Positions 7,025 through 16,173 of a DNA stretch of 64,000 nucleotides are shown here, in pieces (position 1 is the first letter of the stretch; each line of letters starts with the position of its first letter). The stretch is from NCBI GenBank assembly GCA_910588035.1, contig CAJUPY010000002.1, positions 1 to 64,000 on the forward strand, written 5' to 3'. This DNA is from an uncultured Muribaculaceae bacterium. Its GTDB lineage: Bacteria; Bacteroidota; Bacteroidia; Bacteroidales; Muribaculaceae. Position numbers and translations under genes: made by a program. The notes below the pieces were generated by a model that ran no database searches, was not told the DNA's origin, and saw only the letters and a list, made by a program, of their open reading frames with translations.

Positions 7025-10000
7025 ATGTTTTCCCGTTTTTTCATAGAACGTCCGATCTTTGCTACAGTCCTGGCCATTCTGATGGTTCTGGTCGGCATCA
7101 TAACCGTAAAAAAACTACCTGTAGCCCAATTTCCGGAAATCACACCTCCGACAGTCAATGTCAGCGCGACATATCCCGGAGCAGATGCCGAAACTGTCGC
7201 CGAAACCGTCGGTGTGCCGATTGAGGAACAAATCAACGGAATCGAGGGCATGATGTATATGAGTTCAAATTCAAGCAGTGACGGCAGCTACAGTCTGACA
7301 ATCACTTTCGAAAACGGAACCGACCTCGACGATGCCACAGTCAAAGTCCAGAACCGCGTCGCACTTGCCGAACCGACACTGCCCGCCAGTGTGAAGCAAC
7401 AAGGTCTGTCGGTCATGTCTCAATCGACAAATATCATTTTGTTTGTCGCTATCGAAGGTGATTCCACCAACCGCTATGACGCACTCTATCTTACAAACTA
7501 CGCCAAACTGAACATCGTCGATGAACTCGCACGACTCAACGGCGTCGGTGCAGCCAACGCATTCGGAGCCGGCGAATATTCCATGAGAGTCTGGCTCGAC
7601 CCCGAACTGATGAGAATACGCTCGATAACACCGGCAGACGTGGTCAGCGCGATAACGCAACAAAACATGGCGGTTTCAGCCGGCAGCATCGGGGCACCTC
7701 CCGTAAACTCCGACACTCCGTTTCAGTTCACACTCACCTCGCAAGGCCGCTTGAAAACGGCTGATCAATTCGGCGACATCATCGTCAGGACAAATCCCGA
7801 CGGATCAATACTCAGGCTCGGTGACATCGCCAAGGTCGATCTCGGAAGCCAGAGCTACTCAGTCATCTCAAGAGTCTCCGGAAAAGAGGCCGGATTGATC
7901 GGCATCTACCAACTGCCGGGAGCCAATGCCCTCGAAGTAGCGAAATCGGTCGAACAGAAACTTCAGGATCTCGAGCCCTATTTTCCCGAAGGAGTGAAAT
8001 ATAAGGTCTTGATGAACACGACAGATTTTGTCAGCGAGTCGATTGACGAGGTCATCGTGACGTTTGTCGAGACATCGATAATCGTCATGCTCGTCATCAT
8101 GCTGTTTCTGCAGAATCTGCGCACTGTCATAATTCCGATGCTGACGATTCCCGTTTCATTGATAGCGACATTCGCAGTCATGAAACTAATGGGTTTCACA
8201 ATCAACACACTCACTCTTTTCGGCCTCGTGCTTGCAATCGCCATTGTGGTTGACGATGCCATTGTAGTTGTCGAAGACTGTGCGCGATTGGTCGACAAAG
8301 GGAAACTGACACCTCGTCAGGCATCTGAAAAAGCGATGGTCGAACTTCAGGGCCCGGTCATCGGTGAAGTGCTCGTCTTGCTTTCGGTGTTCATTCCAAC
8401 GGCATTTATCAGCGGAATCACCGGGCAACTCTACAAACAATTCGCGCTCACGATCGCAGTATCAACAGCGTTTTCGGGATTCAATGCACTGACATTCACC
8501 CCGGCAATGTGCTCGCTTTTTCTTAAAAAACGCAGCCAGTCTAAATTTTTCCTGTACCGTTGGTTCAACACCGGTTGGGCAAAGACCGTCAATCTCTATA
8601 CCGATGCCATAACGCGAATGTTGCGCCACCCGGCAATAGCGTTGGGCGTGTTTATCGCAATCTCGGCGGCTGCCTTCTGGGGATTTTTGAAATGGCCTAC
8701 AAGCTATGTTCCCGAAGAAGACATGGGCTACTTCATGTCGTCAGTACAACTTCCGACCGGTGCATCACTCGACCGCACTCAGAAAGTTGTCGACGATGTC
8801 ACCCAACGCATTCTTTCGTTGCCGGAAGTCGACAACGTGATCTCAATCTCGGGCATGTCATTTCTTGCCGGAGGTTCGGGCAGCAATCTCGGTTCGATGT
8901 TCGTCACCCTCAAACCATGGAAAGAAAGAAAAGCCAGAGGAGAGAGCGTTTTTGATGTCATTGACAAAGTCAACGGGCTGACAGCCGACATTGAGGAAGC
9001 GATAGTCTTTTCAATCAATCCGCCGGCAATTCCGGGGCTTGGAATGTCGTCGGGACTACAGATGCAGCTTCTTGACATAAACAATCTCGGAAACGGAGAA
9101 TTGAAGAAATCGCTTGACCAGATAGTTGAAGCGGCCGGCAAAGATGAACGCATTAAATCGGTCACCACTCTTTTCGAGGGAAGTGTGCCACAATACCGCA
9201 TCAACATCAACCGCGACAAAGTCGAGATGCAGGGACTGTCGCTCGAATCGGTATTCTCGACTCTGGCACAGTTCATGGGCGGTTCCTATGTCAACGACTT
9301 TGTCGAGTTCGGCCGTGTGTACCAAGTCTTGGTAAGTGCTTCAGAAAGCTCGCGAAACAATGTCGGCGATGTGTTGAAACTCAGTGTCAGAAACCGCGAC
9401 GGAATGATGGTGCCGTTCAGTTCATTTGCCGAAATTGTTCCTGAATTCGGCTCTTCGACTGTCAATCGTTACAACATGTATAACACTGCCGCACTGACCG
9501 CGACCCCGGCAAAAGGGGTAAGCTCATCAGACGGAATCAAGGCTATGGAGGAGATTGTCAAGGAAACCCTTGGTTCAAACTATTCCTATGCATGGACAGG
9601 CGAAGCCTATCAGGAAACACAGTCGGGCACAACGATTTCAATGGTTCTGATATTTGCAATAGTCATAACCGTGCTTGTTCTCGCCGCCCAATATGAGAGC
9701 TGGACCGACCCGATAGCCGTTGTCATAACCATGCCTACAGCGATACTCGGCACGATCATCGGCTGCATCTTCATGGGTCAGAGCATCTCTATCTATACCC
9801 AGATCGGAATCATTCTGCTCCTCGGCCTTTCGGCCAAGAATGCGATTCTGATTGTCGAATATGCTGTCGATTTCCGCAAATCGGGACTCGACATCAGGCA
9901 ATCGGCCATAAAAGCCGGAAACATCAGATTAAGGCCTATCATGATGACGGCCCTCGCCTTCGTTTTCGGTGTCATGCCTATGTTGTTTGCCTCTGGAGCA

Positions 10001-10201
10001 GGGGCCGAAAGCCGCATCTCACTCGGCACGGCCGTTGTCTTTGGCATGGCTGTCAATGCTTTTGTCGGCACGCTGTTTGTTCCGAACTTCTGGGAACTGC
10101 TGCAACGGTTCCAGGAAAATCATCTGTCTAAAATTTTTGCCGGCAACGACACAGTCACCGCTCCAGAAAACGACAAAGGAAGCTCACCTGATGTCCAATA
10201 G
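7025..10201 (+). CDS. RND multidrug efflux permease (HAE1/AcrB type)
   Basis: Proton-driven inner membrane pump, 1058 residues from the ATG at 7025; an earlier in-frame start overlapping the adaptor gene would add 16 hydrophilic residues and is not supported. Family hallmarks are the start MFSRFFIERPIFATVLAILM, PVAQFPEITPPTVNVSATYP, the proton-relay Asp pair in AIVVDDAIVVVED (fourth membrane helix) and the matching Lys in GLSAKNAILIVEYAVDF (tenth helix). Two large periplasmic loops follow helices 1 and 7. Its 3' end overlaps the convergent queE gene by 18 nt. The operon has no adjacent regulator gene; the substrate cannot be predicted. Confidence 0.95.
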   Translation: MFSRFFIERPIFATVLAILMVLVGIITVKKLPVAQFPEITPPTVNVSATYPGADAETVAETVGVPIEEQINGIEGMMYMSSNSSSDGSYSLTITFENGTDLDDATVKVQNRVALAEPTLPASVKQQGLSVMSQSTNIILFVAIEGDSTNRYDALYLTNYAKLNIVDELARLNGVGAANAFGAGEYSMRVWLDPELMRIRSITPADVVSAITQQNMAVSAGSIGAPPVNSDTPFQFTLTSQGRLKTADQFGDIIVRTNPDGSILRLGDIAKVDLGSQSYSVISRVSGKEAGLIGIYQLPGANALEVAKSVEQKLQDLEPYFPEGVKYKVLMNTTDFVSESIDEVIVTFVETSIIVMLVIMLFLQNLRTVIIPMLTIPVSLIATFAVMKLMGFTINTLTLFGLVLAIAIVVDDAIVVVEDCARLVDKGKLTPRQASEKAMVELQGPVIGEVLVLLSVFIPTAFISGITGQLYKQFALTIAVSTAFSGFNALTFTPAMCSLFLKKRSQSKFFLYRWFNTGWAKTVNLYTDAITRMLRHPAIALGVFIAISAAAFWGFLKWPTSYVPEEDMGYFMSSVQLPTGASLDRTQKVVDDVTQRILSLPEVDNVISISGMSFLAGGSGSNLGSMFVTLKPWKERKARGESVFDVIDKVNGLTADIEEAIVFSINPPAIPGLGMSSGLQMQLLDINNLGNGELKKSLDQIVEAAGKDERIKSVTTLFEGSVPQYRININRDKVEMQGLSLESVFSTLAQFMGGSYVNDFVEFGRVYQVLVSASESSRNNVGDVLKLSVRNRDGMMVPFSSFAEIVPEFGSSTVNRYNMYNTAALTATPAKGVSSSDGIKAMEEIVKETLGSNYSYAWTGEAYQETQSGTTISMVLIFAIVITVLVLAAQYESWTDPIAVVITMPTAILGTIIGCIFMGQSISIYTQIGIILLLGLSAKNAILIVEYAVDFRKSGLDIRQSAIKAGNIRLRPIMMTALAFVFGVMPMLFASGAGAESRISLGTAVVFGMAVNAFVGTLFVPNFWELLQRFQENHLSKIFAGNDTVTAPENDKGSSPDVQ

Positions 10202-10750
10202 TTTATGTGTCTGCAACGACAACCGCCAATGTGGGTGGCTGAGAACATAGTCTACAGTTTCGGCCACATTAAGCCCAGAGCAAGGCTGTAGAAAAAGGTT
10301 CGGTACGTCGCCAAACCTCTCGGTCACCCACTCGACATCTTCTCCTTGGAAAACGATCTTCAGTTCATCGATACGTGAAACCTTGACCTCTCCTCCCTTC
10401 TTTGGCGAACATGTTATCCAGTCTACTGACATCGGAAGATCATTGGTGCCGTTTGTCTCCACATGAACCCGTCGTCGGGTCTTCTTTATCGCCTCGACAA
10501 GCGGTCCAAGAGGCTGAAGTGATGGTTCGCCTCCGGTCAATACGACGATCGGAGCCACATTTTCATTCACTGCCGACATTATTTCATCGACAGTCATCGT
10601 GACGTAGGCCGAATGATCAGTGTCGCAAAACGGACATTTGAGATTACACCCGGAAAGTCTGACAAAAACGGCCGGAGTGCCGGTCCACATTCCCTCACCC
10701 TGAAGAGAATAGAAAATTTCATTAACCCTGTAGGTCATCATCTTTTTCAT
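10184..10750 (-). CDS. queE: 7-carboxy-7-deazaguanine synthase QueE
   Basis: Radical SAM enzyme that turns 6-carboxytetrahydropterin into 7-carboxy-7-deazaguanine, on the route to queuosine in tRNA. The 188-residue frame has NEIFYSLQGEGMWTGTPAVF and the cluster motif CNLKCPFC (C-x3-C-x2-C), then VVLTGGEPSLQPLG. Three in-frame ATG lie close together (10750, 10741, 10738); relatives usually begin about five residues before NEIFYS, so 10738 is also likely. It is the last gene of the rny-queE run and overlaps queD. Its stop lies inside the convergent efflux permease gene. Confidence 0.93.
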   Translation of the reverse strand: MKKMMTYRVNEIFYSLQGEGMWTGTPAVFVRLSGCNLKCPFCDTDHSAYVTMTVDEIMSAVNENVAPIVVLTGGEPSLQPLGPLVEAIKKTRRRVHVETNGTNDLPMSVDWITCSPKKGGEVKVSRIDELKIVFQGEDVEWVTERFGDVPNLFLQPCSGLNVAETVDYVLSHPHWRLSLQTHKLLDIR

Positions 10751-11069
10751 AAGAAGCTATGTTGCCTTCACTTTCCTGAACGTCGACCCTCCAGCAATTG
10801 TCGACACGGTCACATATCCAACGGGCAATATTTTCTGCAGTCGGATTAAACGGCAAAACTTCATTGAAATTGCGGTGATCGAGCGTTGATGCGATCTCTT
10901 GTTTTATACTTGTAAAGTCCGTCACCATGCCGTCTCGGTTCAGTTCACGCGCACGGCAATGAACCGTGATTATCCAGTTATGTCCGTGGAGATTACTGCA
11001 TTTACTCTGATATGACAGCTCAAGGCGGTGACTGCCCGATATTTCGAGCCTTTTCGTTACATAGTACAT
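10722..11069 (-). CDS. queD: 6-carboxy-5,6,7,8-tetrahydropterin synthase QueD
   Basis: Second step of the queuosine precursor route, producing the substrate of QueE; 115 residues. Zinc ligands are visible in SGSHRL and in LHGHNW, and the catalytic Cys lies just before the second pair (SKCSNLHGHNW). Later parts VTDFTSIKQEI and LDHRNFNE are family motifs. The start ATG is 1 nt from the cca stop codon and the 3' end runs into queE. QueC and QueF are not in the window, so the pathway must be completed elsewhere. Confidence 0.94.
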   Translation of the reverse strand: MYYVTKRLEISGSHRLELSYQSKCSNLHGHNWIITVHCRARELNRDGMVTDFTSIKQEIASTLDHRNFNEVLPFNPTAENIARWICDRVDNCWRVDVQESEGNIASYEKDDDLQG

Positions 11070-11070
11070 T

Positions 11071-12501
11071 TTAAAGTTTGTTTTCTATCGGTTCATATCC
11101 AAGTTCGCGGCCTTTTTCCAGCATCAACCGGCGTGCATAGTCAAAATCGTTGGGACTATCGGAATTAAGTAGAGTTTCCCTGACATACGTCTTGATCTCA
11201 CCGACAGCCTTTCCTTGAGAAAGACCAAAAGTCGCCATGATCATATTGCCGTCAACCGGCGGTTGCCAGTTACGCAACTTGTCTCTCGCCTCCAGATCAA
11301 TGATCTTGTCTCTTACAATGACATAGTTGTCAAGATAGCGGCGCACCTTTTCCTGATTTTTTGATGTGATATCTGCCTCACAGAGAATCATCAGATCTTC
11401 GATGTCTTCACCGGCATCAACCATCAGACGTCTGATAGCCGAGTCTGTGACCGTATCCTCAACCAGTGCGATCGGACGCATGTGCAGCTCAACCATTTTC
11501 TCGACATATTTAAGTTTGTCGTCGAGCGGAAATTTCATTTTTCTGAAGATGTTTCTGATCATCTTGGCACCTATGAAATTGTGGTTGTGAAATGTCCAGC
11601 CCACTCCATCGACCCAGTGTTTCGTAGCCGGTTTCCCGATGTCATGCAACAACGCGCTCCATCTCAACCAAACGTTGTCACTTTTCGAGGCGACGGTGTC
11701 AAGAACCTGAAGAGTGTGGAAAAAATTATCCTTGTGTCCGCGCCCGTTGACAGTCTCCGTACCGCGAAGTGCGGCAAATTCGGGAAAAATCAACTCAAGC
11801 AAACCTGAGTCAAGCAACATGCTCCACCCTATCGATGGCCTCTCACTCTCCATTATCTTGGTCAGCTCGCTATAGATGCGCTCTCTGGAAATAATTTTTA
11901 TACGACCGGCATTACGTTTGATAGCCTCGAACGTCGCATATTCGATCGAGAAACGCAACTGGGTCGCGAAACGAATTGCCCGCATCATGCGCAAAGGGTC
12001 ATCGCTGAACGTGATGTCAGGATCGAGCGGAGTTCTTATCAAACGCCTCTTCAAGTCTCCTGTTCCGTCAAACTTGTCGACAAGTTCTCCGAAACGCGGC
12101 CCGTTGACACATATAGCCATTGCGTTTATCGTGAAGTCGCGACGGTCGAGATCATCGTCAAGCGAACCGTCTTCGACAATCGGTTTACGGCTGTCATGAC
12201 TGTAAGACTCACGTCTGGCACCAACAAATTCCAGTTCCTCGCCTTTATAATGAAGCTGAGCGGTTCCGAAATTTTTGAATACTGTGACTTTTACATGCTT
12301 CCCGAGCGACTCGGCCAGATTTCTGGCCACCTCGATTCCACTACCGACTGTCACAAAATCAATGTCTTTAGAATGACGGTCAAGAAACAGGTCGCGGACA
12401 TAGCCGCCGACAGCATAACAATCGCGGCCAAGCCGGTCGGCCGCAGCCCCGACTGCATGAAAAATCGGTTTATCTATTTTTTTTCTAATATCTTCGGTCA
12501 T
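11071..12501 (-). CDS. cca: CCA-adding tRNA nucleotidyltransferase with HD domain
   Basis: Class II nucleotidyltransferase that adds or repairs the tRNA 3' CCA; 476 residues from ATG 12501, which overlaps the previous stop as ATGA. Catalytic region: YAVGGYVRDLFLDR with the nucleotide-binding GG and RD, then KDIDFVTVG with the metal-binding DxD. Further motifs DFTINAMAI and DPLRMMRAIRFATQL follow. A C-terminal HD domain is seen as LLHDIGKPATKHW (about residues 285-300) and may give phosphatase or phosphodiesterase activity. Both tRNAs in this window lack encoded CCA, so this enzyme is needed. Confidence 0.92.
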   Translation of the reverse strand: MTEDIRKKIDKPIFHAVGAAADRLGRDCYAVGGYVRDLFLDRHSKDIDFVTVGSGIEVARNLAESLGKHVKVTVFKNFGTAQLHYKGEELEFVGARRESYSHDSRKPIVEDGSLDDDLDRRDFTINAMAICVNGPRFGELVDKFDGTGDLKRRLIRTPLDPDITFSDDPLRMMRAIRFATQLRFSIEYATFEAIKRNAGRIKIISRERIYSELTKIMESERPSIGWSMLLDSGLLELIFPEFAALRGTETVNGRGHKDNFFHTLQVLDTVASKSDNVWLRWSALLHDIGKPATKHWVDGVGWTFHNHNFIGAKMIRNIFRKMKFPLDDKLKYVEKMVELHMRPIALVEDTVTDSAIRRLMVDAGEDIEDLMILCEADITSKNQEKVRRYLDNYVIVRDKIIDLEARDKLRNWQPPVDGNMIMATFGLSQGKAVGEIKTYVRETLLNSDSPNDFDYARRLMLEKGRELGYEPIENKL

Positions 12502-13691
12502 AGCCTGATTATCTCTTCGGGTGCATTGGTCAGACATCTCATCGGTCCTGCCCCACATACGACATATGTGTTCTCAATGCCTACGGCACCCGTTCCCGGA
12601 ATAACAAATTTAGGTTCAAGAGCGATTACGTTACCAACCTCCAGAACATCACGGCTACGTGGTGCGATCACCGGCATCTCATTGATCTCGATGCCGACAC
12701 CGTGTCCGATGAATCCGGCATGCTGACGATGTCCCATGAAAAACGCCTCGAGCCCATGAGACCTCACGATCTCCAACGCTTGTTCATAGAGCATTCTGGC
12801 AGGCACACCCGGTTGTCCGGCCTCTGCCAGCTTTCGACATATCTCGCGTGAACAATCGTGAGCCTCCAATGCAAGTTGCGACACTTCCGAAGTAGAGAAA
12901 ACACGCGTCATGTCTGTCATGTAGCCGTTGAAATTGCCGTTACAATCAACCATCACCGACATTCCGTCGGTGATCACCGTGCCGTTGGCCCCGACAGGCA
13001 GCGACGGATGCTGTCCACCTCCGCCCATGGCGAAATCATATGGCGTCGGTGTGTCGGCATTATCTCCGGCAAGTATGTTTCCCATGAACAACTCCATTGA
13101 ATCTCCGCTTATCCTGAACTGTCCGAGACAACCGCGTTGACGAGAGAGATACTCGATCTCGATCTGAAGATCAATATCGGTCATACCGCTTCTGTAAAGT
13201 GACGGTATCTCACGGTAGACGCCCTCCTGTTTGATTCCCGACTCAGCGATCAGCTCTATCTCGCGACCGGTCTTCACCGAGCGCACCGTCCGCAGAACCG
13301 CATCGGCATTTCCTGCTTCGGACATGCCGAACGCTTTCATCAACCGCCGACACATAGTGTAAGATGTCGTGTCTGTCTCAAGACCGATATGACGGCCGGC
13401 ATCTATCCCTGCGGCAGAAAGTTCGCCGGGAATATCTTCAGGTTTTCTGATAAAGAAAATATTATCGCCGGCGAGGTCATTTGGCCGCCTGACGAAATAC
13501 AGCGGACCGGTAGTTGAGGTCGATATGAAGACATAACCGGCAAAAACACGTCCGGTAAGATAAAACAGATTTGCATTACCTCCGATCAGCATACTGTCGA
13601 GGCCGCTGTCAGACATCACGTGTTTTATTCGTTCAAACCGATCGTAGAAATCTTGATCGTCGAGAAGTTGAATAATGCGTTTATCGTTCAT
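12498..13691 (-). CDS. M24 family metallopeptidase (Xaa-Pro peptidase or creatinase-like)
   Basis: Predicted pita-bread metallopeptidase, 397 residues from ATG 13691. N-terminal creatinase-like domain (about 1-150), then the M24 catalytic domain. Metal ligands can be assigned: Asp in VDCNGNFNGYMTDMTRVF (two Asp), His in GHGVGIEINE, Glu in IALEPKF and Glu in GIENTY. Such proteins usually remove an N-terminal residue before proline; substrate specificity is not clear here. The start overlaps the end of the HAD gene by 11 nt and the stop overlaps cca by 4 nt, so it is part of the coupled run. Confidence 0.9.
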   Translation of the reverse strand: MNDKRIIQLLDDQDFYDRFERIKHVMSDSGLDSMLIGGNANLFYLTGRVFAGYVFISTSTTGPLYFVRRPNDLAGDNIFFIRKPEDIPGELSAAGIDAGRHIGLETDTTSYTMCRRLMKAFGMSEAGNADAVLRTVRSVKTGREIELIAESGIKQEGVYREIPSLYRSGMTDIDLQIEIEYLSRQRGCLGQFRISGDSMELFMGNILAGDNADTPTPYDFAMGGGGQHPSLPVGANGTVITDGMSVMVDCNGNFNGYMTDMTRVFSTSEVSQLALEAHDCSREICRKLAEAGQPGVPARMLYEQALEIVRSHGLEAFFMGHRQHAGFIGHGVGIEINEMPVIAPRSRDVLEVGNVIALEPKFVIPGTGAVGIENTYVVCGAGPMRCLTNAPEEIIRL

Positions 13692-14325
13692 GTATATCAT
13701 CAAACATTTTAACAAGTTCGACAAAATTTTTCACTTTGTAATCATAGTCGCGACATGTGCCGAAACCGTATGACGCCCACACGAACGGCATGCCGGCAAC
13801 ATGGGCGGCATCACAGTCGCGCTGAATGTCTCCGACATATACCGGTGACGACAATGAATAGCGTTCGACAAGCAATCTGAGATTAGCCGCTTTGTCAAGC
13901 CCGGTCTCTCCGTTGGTCAAGGTGCCTTCGACATAAGATGTCAGACCGGTGTAAATCAGAAAATTTTTAAGTCCGTCAGACCCGCAGTTGCTGACCATGA
14001 ACAGGCGGTATCGCTCCGAAAGTCTCGCGATTCCGTCTTTCACTCCGTCATATAAAACACCTCCGAGCCCGGGCATCATCGCATCTTCATTTTTTGCAAT
14101 CAGCCGCAGAAACGAATTTCTGTCGACCGCCTGACCACCAAAAATTCGGTCAAAGATCGCGTCTATGGTCAGTCCCATGCATGACAGCAGCCTGTCTCGG
14201 GTCACTTCTGCTTTGATACCGAATTCCATAAGAGTGACATTCCATATCGTGCAATAGGAATCGACAGCATCCCAGAGGGTACCGTCCATGTCAAATATGA
14301 TGCCGTCAAATTTCTCGCTCATCAT
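13681..14325 (-). CDS. HAD family hydrolase (phosphoglycolate phosphatase-like)
   Basis: Haloacid dehalogenase-superfamily phosphatase, 214 residues. Motif I IIFDMDGTLWDAVD has the nucleophile Asp and the acid Asp; motif II is the Ser/Asn of MVSNCGSDG; a Lys lies before motif III, and motif IV is VGDIQRDCDAA. The cap is helical (about 18-85), as in the Gph/PGMB subgroup. Substrate unknown. The ATG overlaps the gldH stop codon (ATGATGA). Confidence 0.9.
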   Translation of the reverse strand: MMSEKFDGIIFDMDGTLWDAVDSYCTIWNVTLMEFGIKAEVTRDRLLSCMGLTIDAIFDRIFGGQAVDRNSFLRLIAKNEDAMMPGLGGVLYDGVKDGIARLSERYRLFMVSNCGSDGLKNFLIYTGLTSYVEGTLTNGETGLDKAANLRLLVERYSLSSPVYVGDIQRDCDAAHVAGMPFVWASYGFGTCRDYDYKVKNFVELVKMFDDIHER

Positions 14326-14801
14326 CGGGTCTCTAAAAATGTCACACCTACCAGATTGATGTCGGGTAAAGTGTCTGCTCTCATTATGTGGCGGACCGTA
14401 ACGCCATGTCCCGCAGCATGCCGCAGCCGGCCGTTTACCGTCGTTTCAAACTGATATTGTACACCGCTACCCTTGCCCAGCCAGTTTCCAAAGACATCGG
14501 CGAGTTCCATGCCCACAGTGTCTTTATGAAGGACTCCGTCAGCATCATCATAGGCGACTTCGAGCCACAGATTGGAGTAAGGGTAACTGTTTGTGTGGCG
14601 AACGGCGACTTTAAGTTCCCCGAATGCGACAGAATCTTCATGATGCAGATTGAATGTCACCGGAGAGGCATAGGCCCAACCGCTGTCATCGATGTTTACA
14701 AACCCGCTATAATCATTGCGCCCGGGAGCACACGCTGCCAGGCACAATAAGAAGAATGTCAGTAACAACGACAGGCTATTTCGCTTCTGTTGCATTTTCA
14801 T
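14322..14801 (-). CDS. gldH: Gliding motility-type lipoprotein GldH
   Basis: Predicted outer-membrane lipoprotein, 159 residues. Signal peptide MKMQQKRNSLSLLLTFFLL then lipobox LAAC. The mature part FVNIDDSGWAYASPVTF and the later LWLEVAYDD, FGNWLGKGSG are in keeping with the GldH family, associated with gliding and type IX secretion in Bacteroidota. GldH also occurs in non-gliding Bacteroidales, where its role is not established. The first codons lie inside the ricT 3' end (about 20-26 nt overlap); the two ATG at 14801 and 14795 are both possible. The long in-frame extension upstream is only the open frame across ricT and is not used. Confidence 0.85.
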   Translation of the reverse strand: MKMQQKRNSLSLLLTFFLLCLAACAPGRNDYSGFVNIDDSGWAYASPVTFNLHHEDSVAFGELKVAVRHTNSYPYSNLWLEVAYDDADGVLHKDTVGMELADVFGNWLGKGSGVQYQFETTVNGRLRHAAGHGVTVRHIMRADTLPDINLVGVTFLETR

Positions 14802-16173
14802 TTCCGGTTGACCGTTTTTCATTTTTTTCAGGCCTTTTTCTATCTGACTGAGATTTATGCTGATCATCACGTCGGCGCGGTTTTCGCGGTTGCTCACCCT
14901 CCTGACGCGGTCTGCGGTGTTGTTCCTGGCCGACAGATTGATCCTGAGACTTTTTAGGCTGTCGTTTGCGACGCTCCCCGTCGCCTTTTGGTTCGTCTTT
15001 TCTGCCTTGAGGTTCGCCACCTTGTTGCTTCTGAGTGTCAACAGGTTTCTTCTTGCGTTTTTTCTTTTTGTCAAAACGGGTGATATCCTGACCGAGAATG
15101 TCGTTGTATCGGCTCTTTTTGCTTTCGTCCTCTTCACCTTCGGCCTGAAGCTGCAACGGTTTTTCGCCACGTTTGTTCATGGCGATTATCTCAAATGCAC
15201 GTTCCGCACTGATTGTCACCAGATTGGCCGGAACAGACTTGTCGGTCGAATATGTCAGTTCACGCTTGAATATATCGCTCTTGAAGTGGAAATAGGTCGC
15301 ATCGGCGGTCTCCAGCCTGATCTCACGTGCCGGAAGACGCTTGACACTCTCCACATAGGCATCGGCTTCGAAGTTGAGACAGCATTTCAACTTGGCACAC
15401 TGTCCTGCCAATTTCTGAGGGTTGAGCGAAATGTCCTGGTAACGGGCAGCACTGGTTGCGACAGACACAAAATTGGTCATCCAGCTCGCACAACACAGAG
15501 GCCTTCCGCATGGTCCGATTCCACCGATACGTCCCGCCTCCTGCCGGGCACCGATCTGCTTCATCTCGACTCTGATCTTGAACGTGTCGGCAAGGATTTT
15601 AATCAACTGTCTGAAGTCCACACGTTCGTCAGCGATGTAATAGAAGATAGCCTTGCAGCCGTCTCCCTGATACTCGACATCTCCGATCTTCATGTTAAGA
15701 TTCAGACTCTCCGCTATTTTACGAGACCTGATCATCGTGTCGTTCTCGCGCGATTTCGCCTCTTCAAACTTGTCGATGTCACTCTGACGTGCCTTTCTGA
15801 AGACCCGTTTCAGTTCAGAGTCAGACTTGACTCCAGCCTTGCGCATCTGGAGCCGGACCAGGGAGCCGGTCAGCGTCACCGTTCCGATGTCGTGACCCGG
15901 CTGGGCCTCCACGGCAACAAGGTCACCCGGTTCAAGCTGAATGTGCGTCGAATTACGATAGAAGCCTTTTCGGGTGTTCTTGAACAACACCTCGACGACA
16001 TCATCGTCGGCATAACCGCCGGGAACGTCGTCAAGCCAGTTGAAACTGTGGAGCTTGCCACGTGGCACATCGTGGCGGCAACAGCCGCCACAAGCTCCGG
16101 AGCCTTCCATGACAGGCTTGCTTTCCTCTTCAGGTTTTTTTATGTTGTTTTCTTCGGCCATGTCAGACATCAT
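14776..16173 (-). CDS. ricT: PSP1-domain protein, RicT (YaaT) homologue
   Basis: Homologue of B. subtilis RicT, a subunit of the Fe-S-bearing complex that steers RNase Y; 465 residues. An N-terminal ACGGCCRH Cys cluster is followed by the PSP1 region with Cys motifs CGRPLCC and CAKLKCCLNFEAD, likely cluster ligands. From about residue 365 the protein is a long, very basic, low-complexity tail (KKKRKKK, RKPRRR), a probable RNA-binding disordered segment not found in RicT of Bacillus as far as I recall. The ATG overlaps the rny stop codon (ATGA), so both are translated in tandem. A second ATG five codons in is possible. Confidence 0.88.
   Translation of the reverse strand: MMSDMAEENNIKKPEEESKPVMEGSGACGGCCRHDVPRGKLHSFNWLDDVPGGYADDDVVEVLFKNTRKGFYRNSTHIQLEPGDLVAVEAQPGHDIGTVTLTGSLVRLQMRKAGVKSDSELKRVFRKARQSDIDKFEEAKSRENDTMIRSRKIAESLNLNMKIGDVEYQGDGCKAIFYYIADERVDFRQLIKILADTFKIRVEMKQIGARQEAGRIGGIGPCGRPLCCASWMTNFVSVATSAARYQDISLNPQKLAGQCAKLKCCLNFEADAYVESVKRLPAREIRLETADATYFHFKSDIFKRELTYSTDKSVPANLVTISAERAFEIIAMNKRGEKPLQLQAEGEEDESKKSRYNDILGQDITRFDKKKKRKKKPVDTQKQQGGEPQGRKDEPKGDGERRKRQPKKSQDQSVGQEQHRRPRQEGEQPRKPRRRDDQHKSQSDRKRPEKNEKRSTGNENATEAK

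Noticed and set aside
14322..15170. A 282-codon frame containing gldH with a long basic N-terminal extension
   Set aside because: The extension is the alternate frame of the Lys/Arg-rich ricT tail. The lipoprotein signal starts at 14801.
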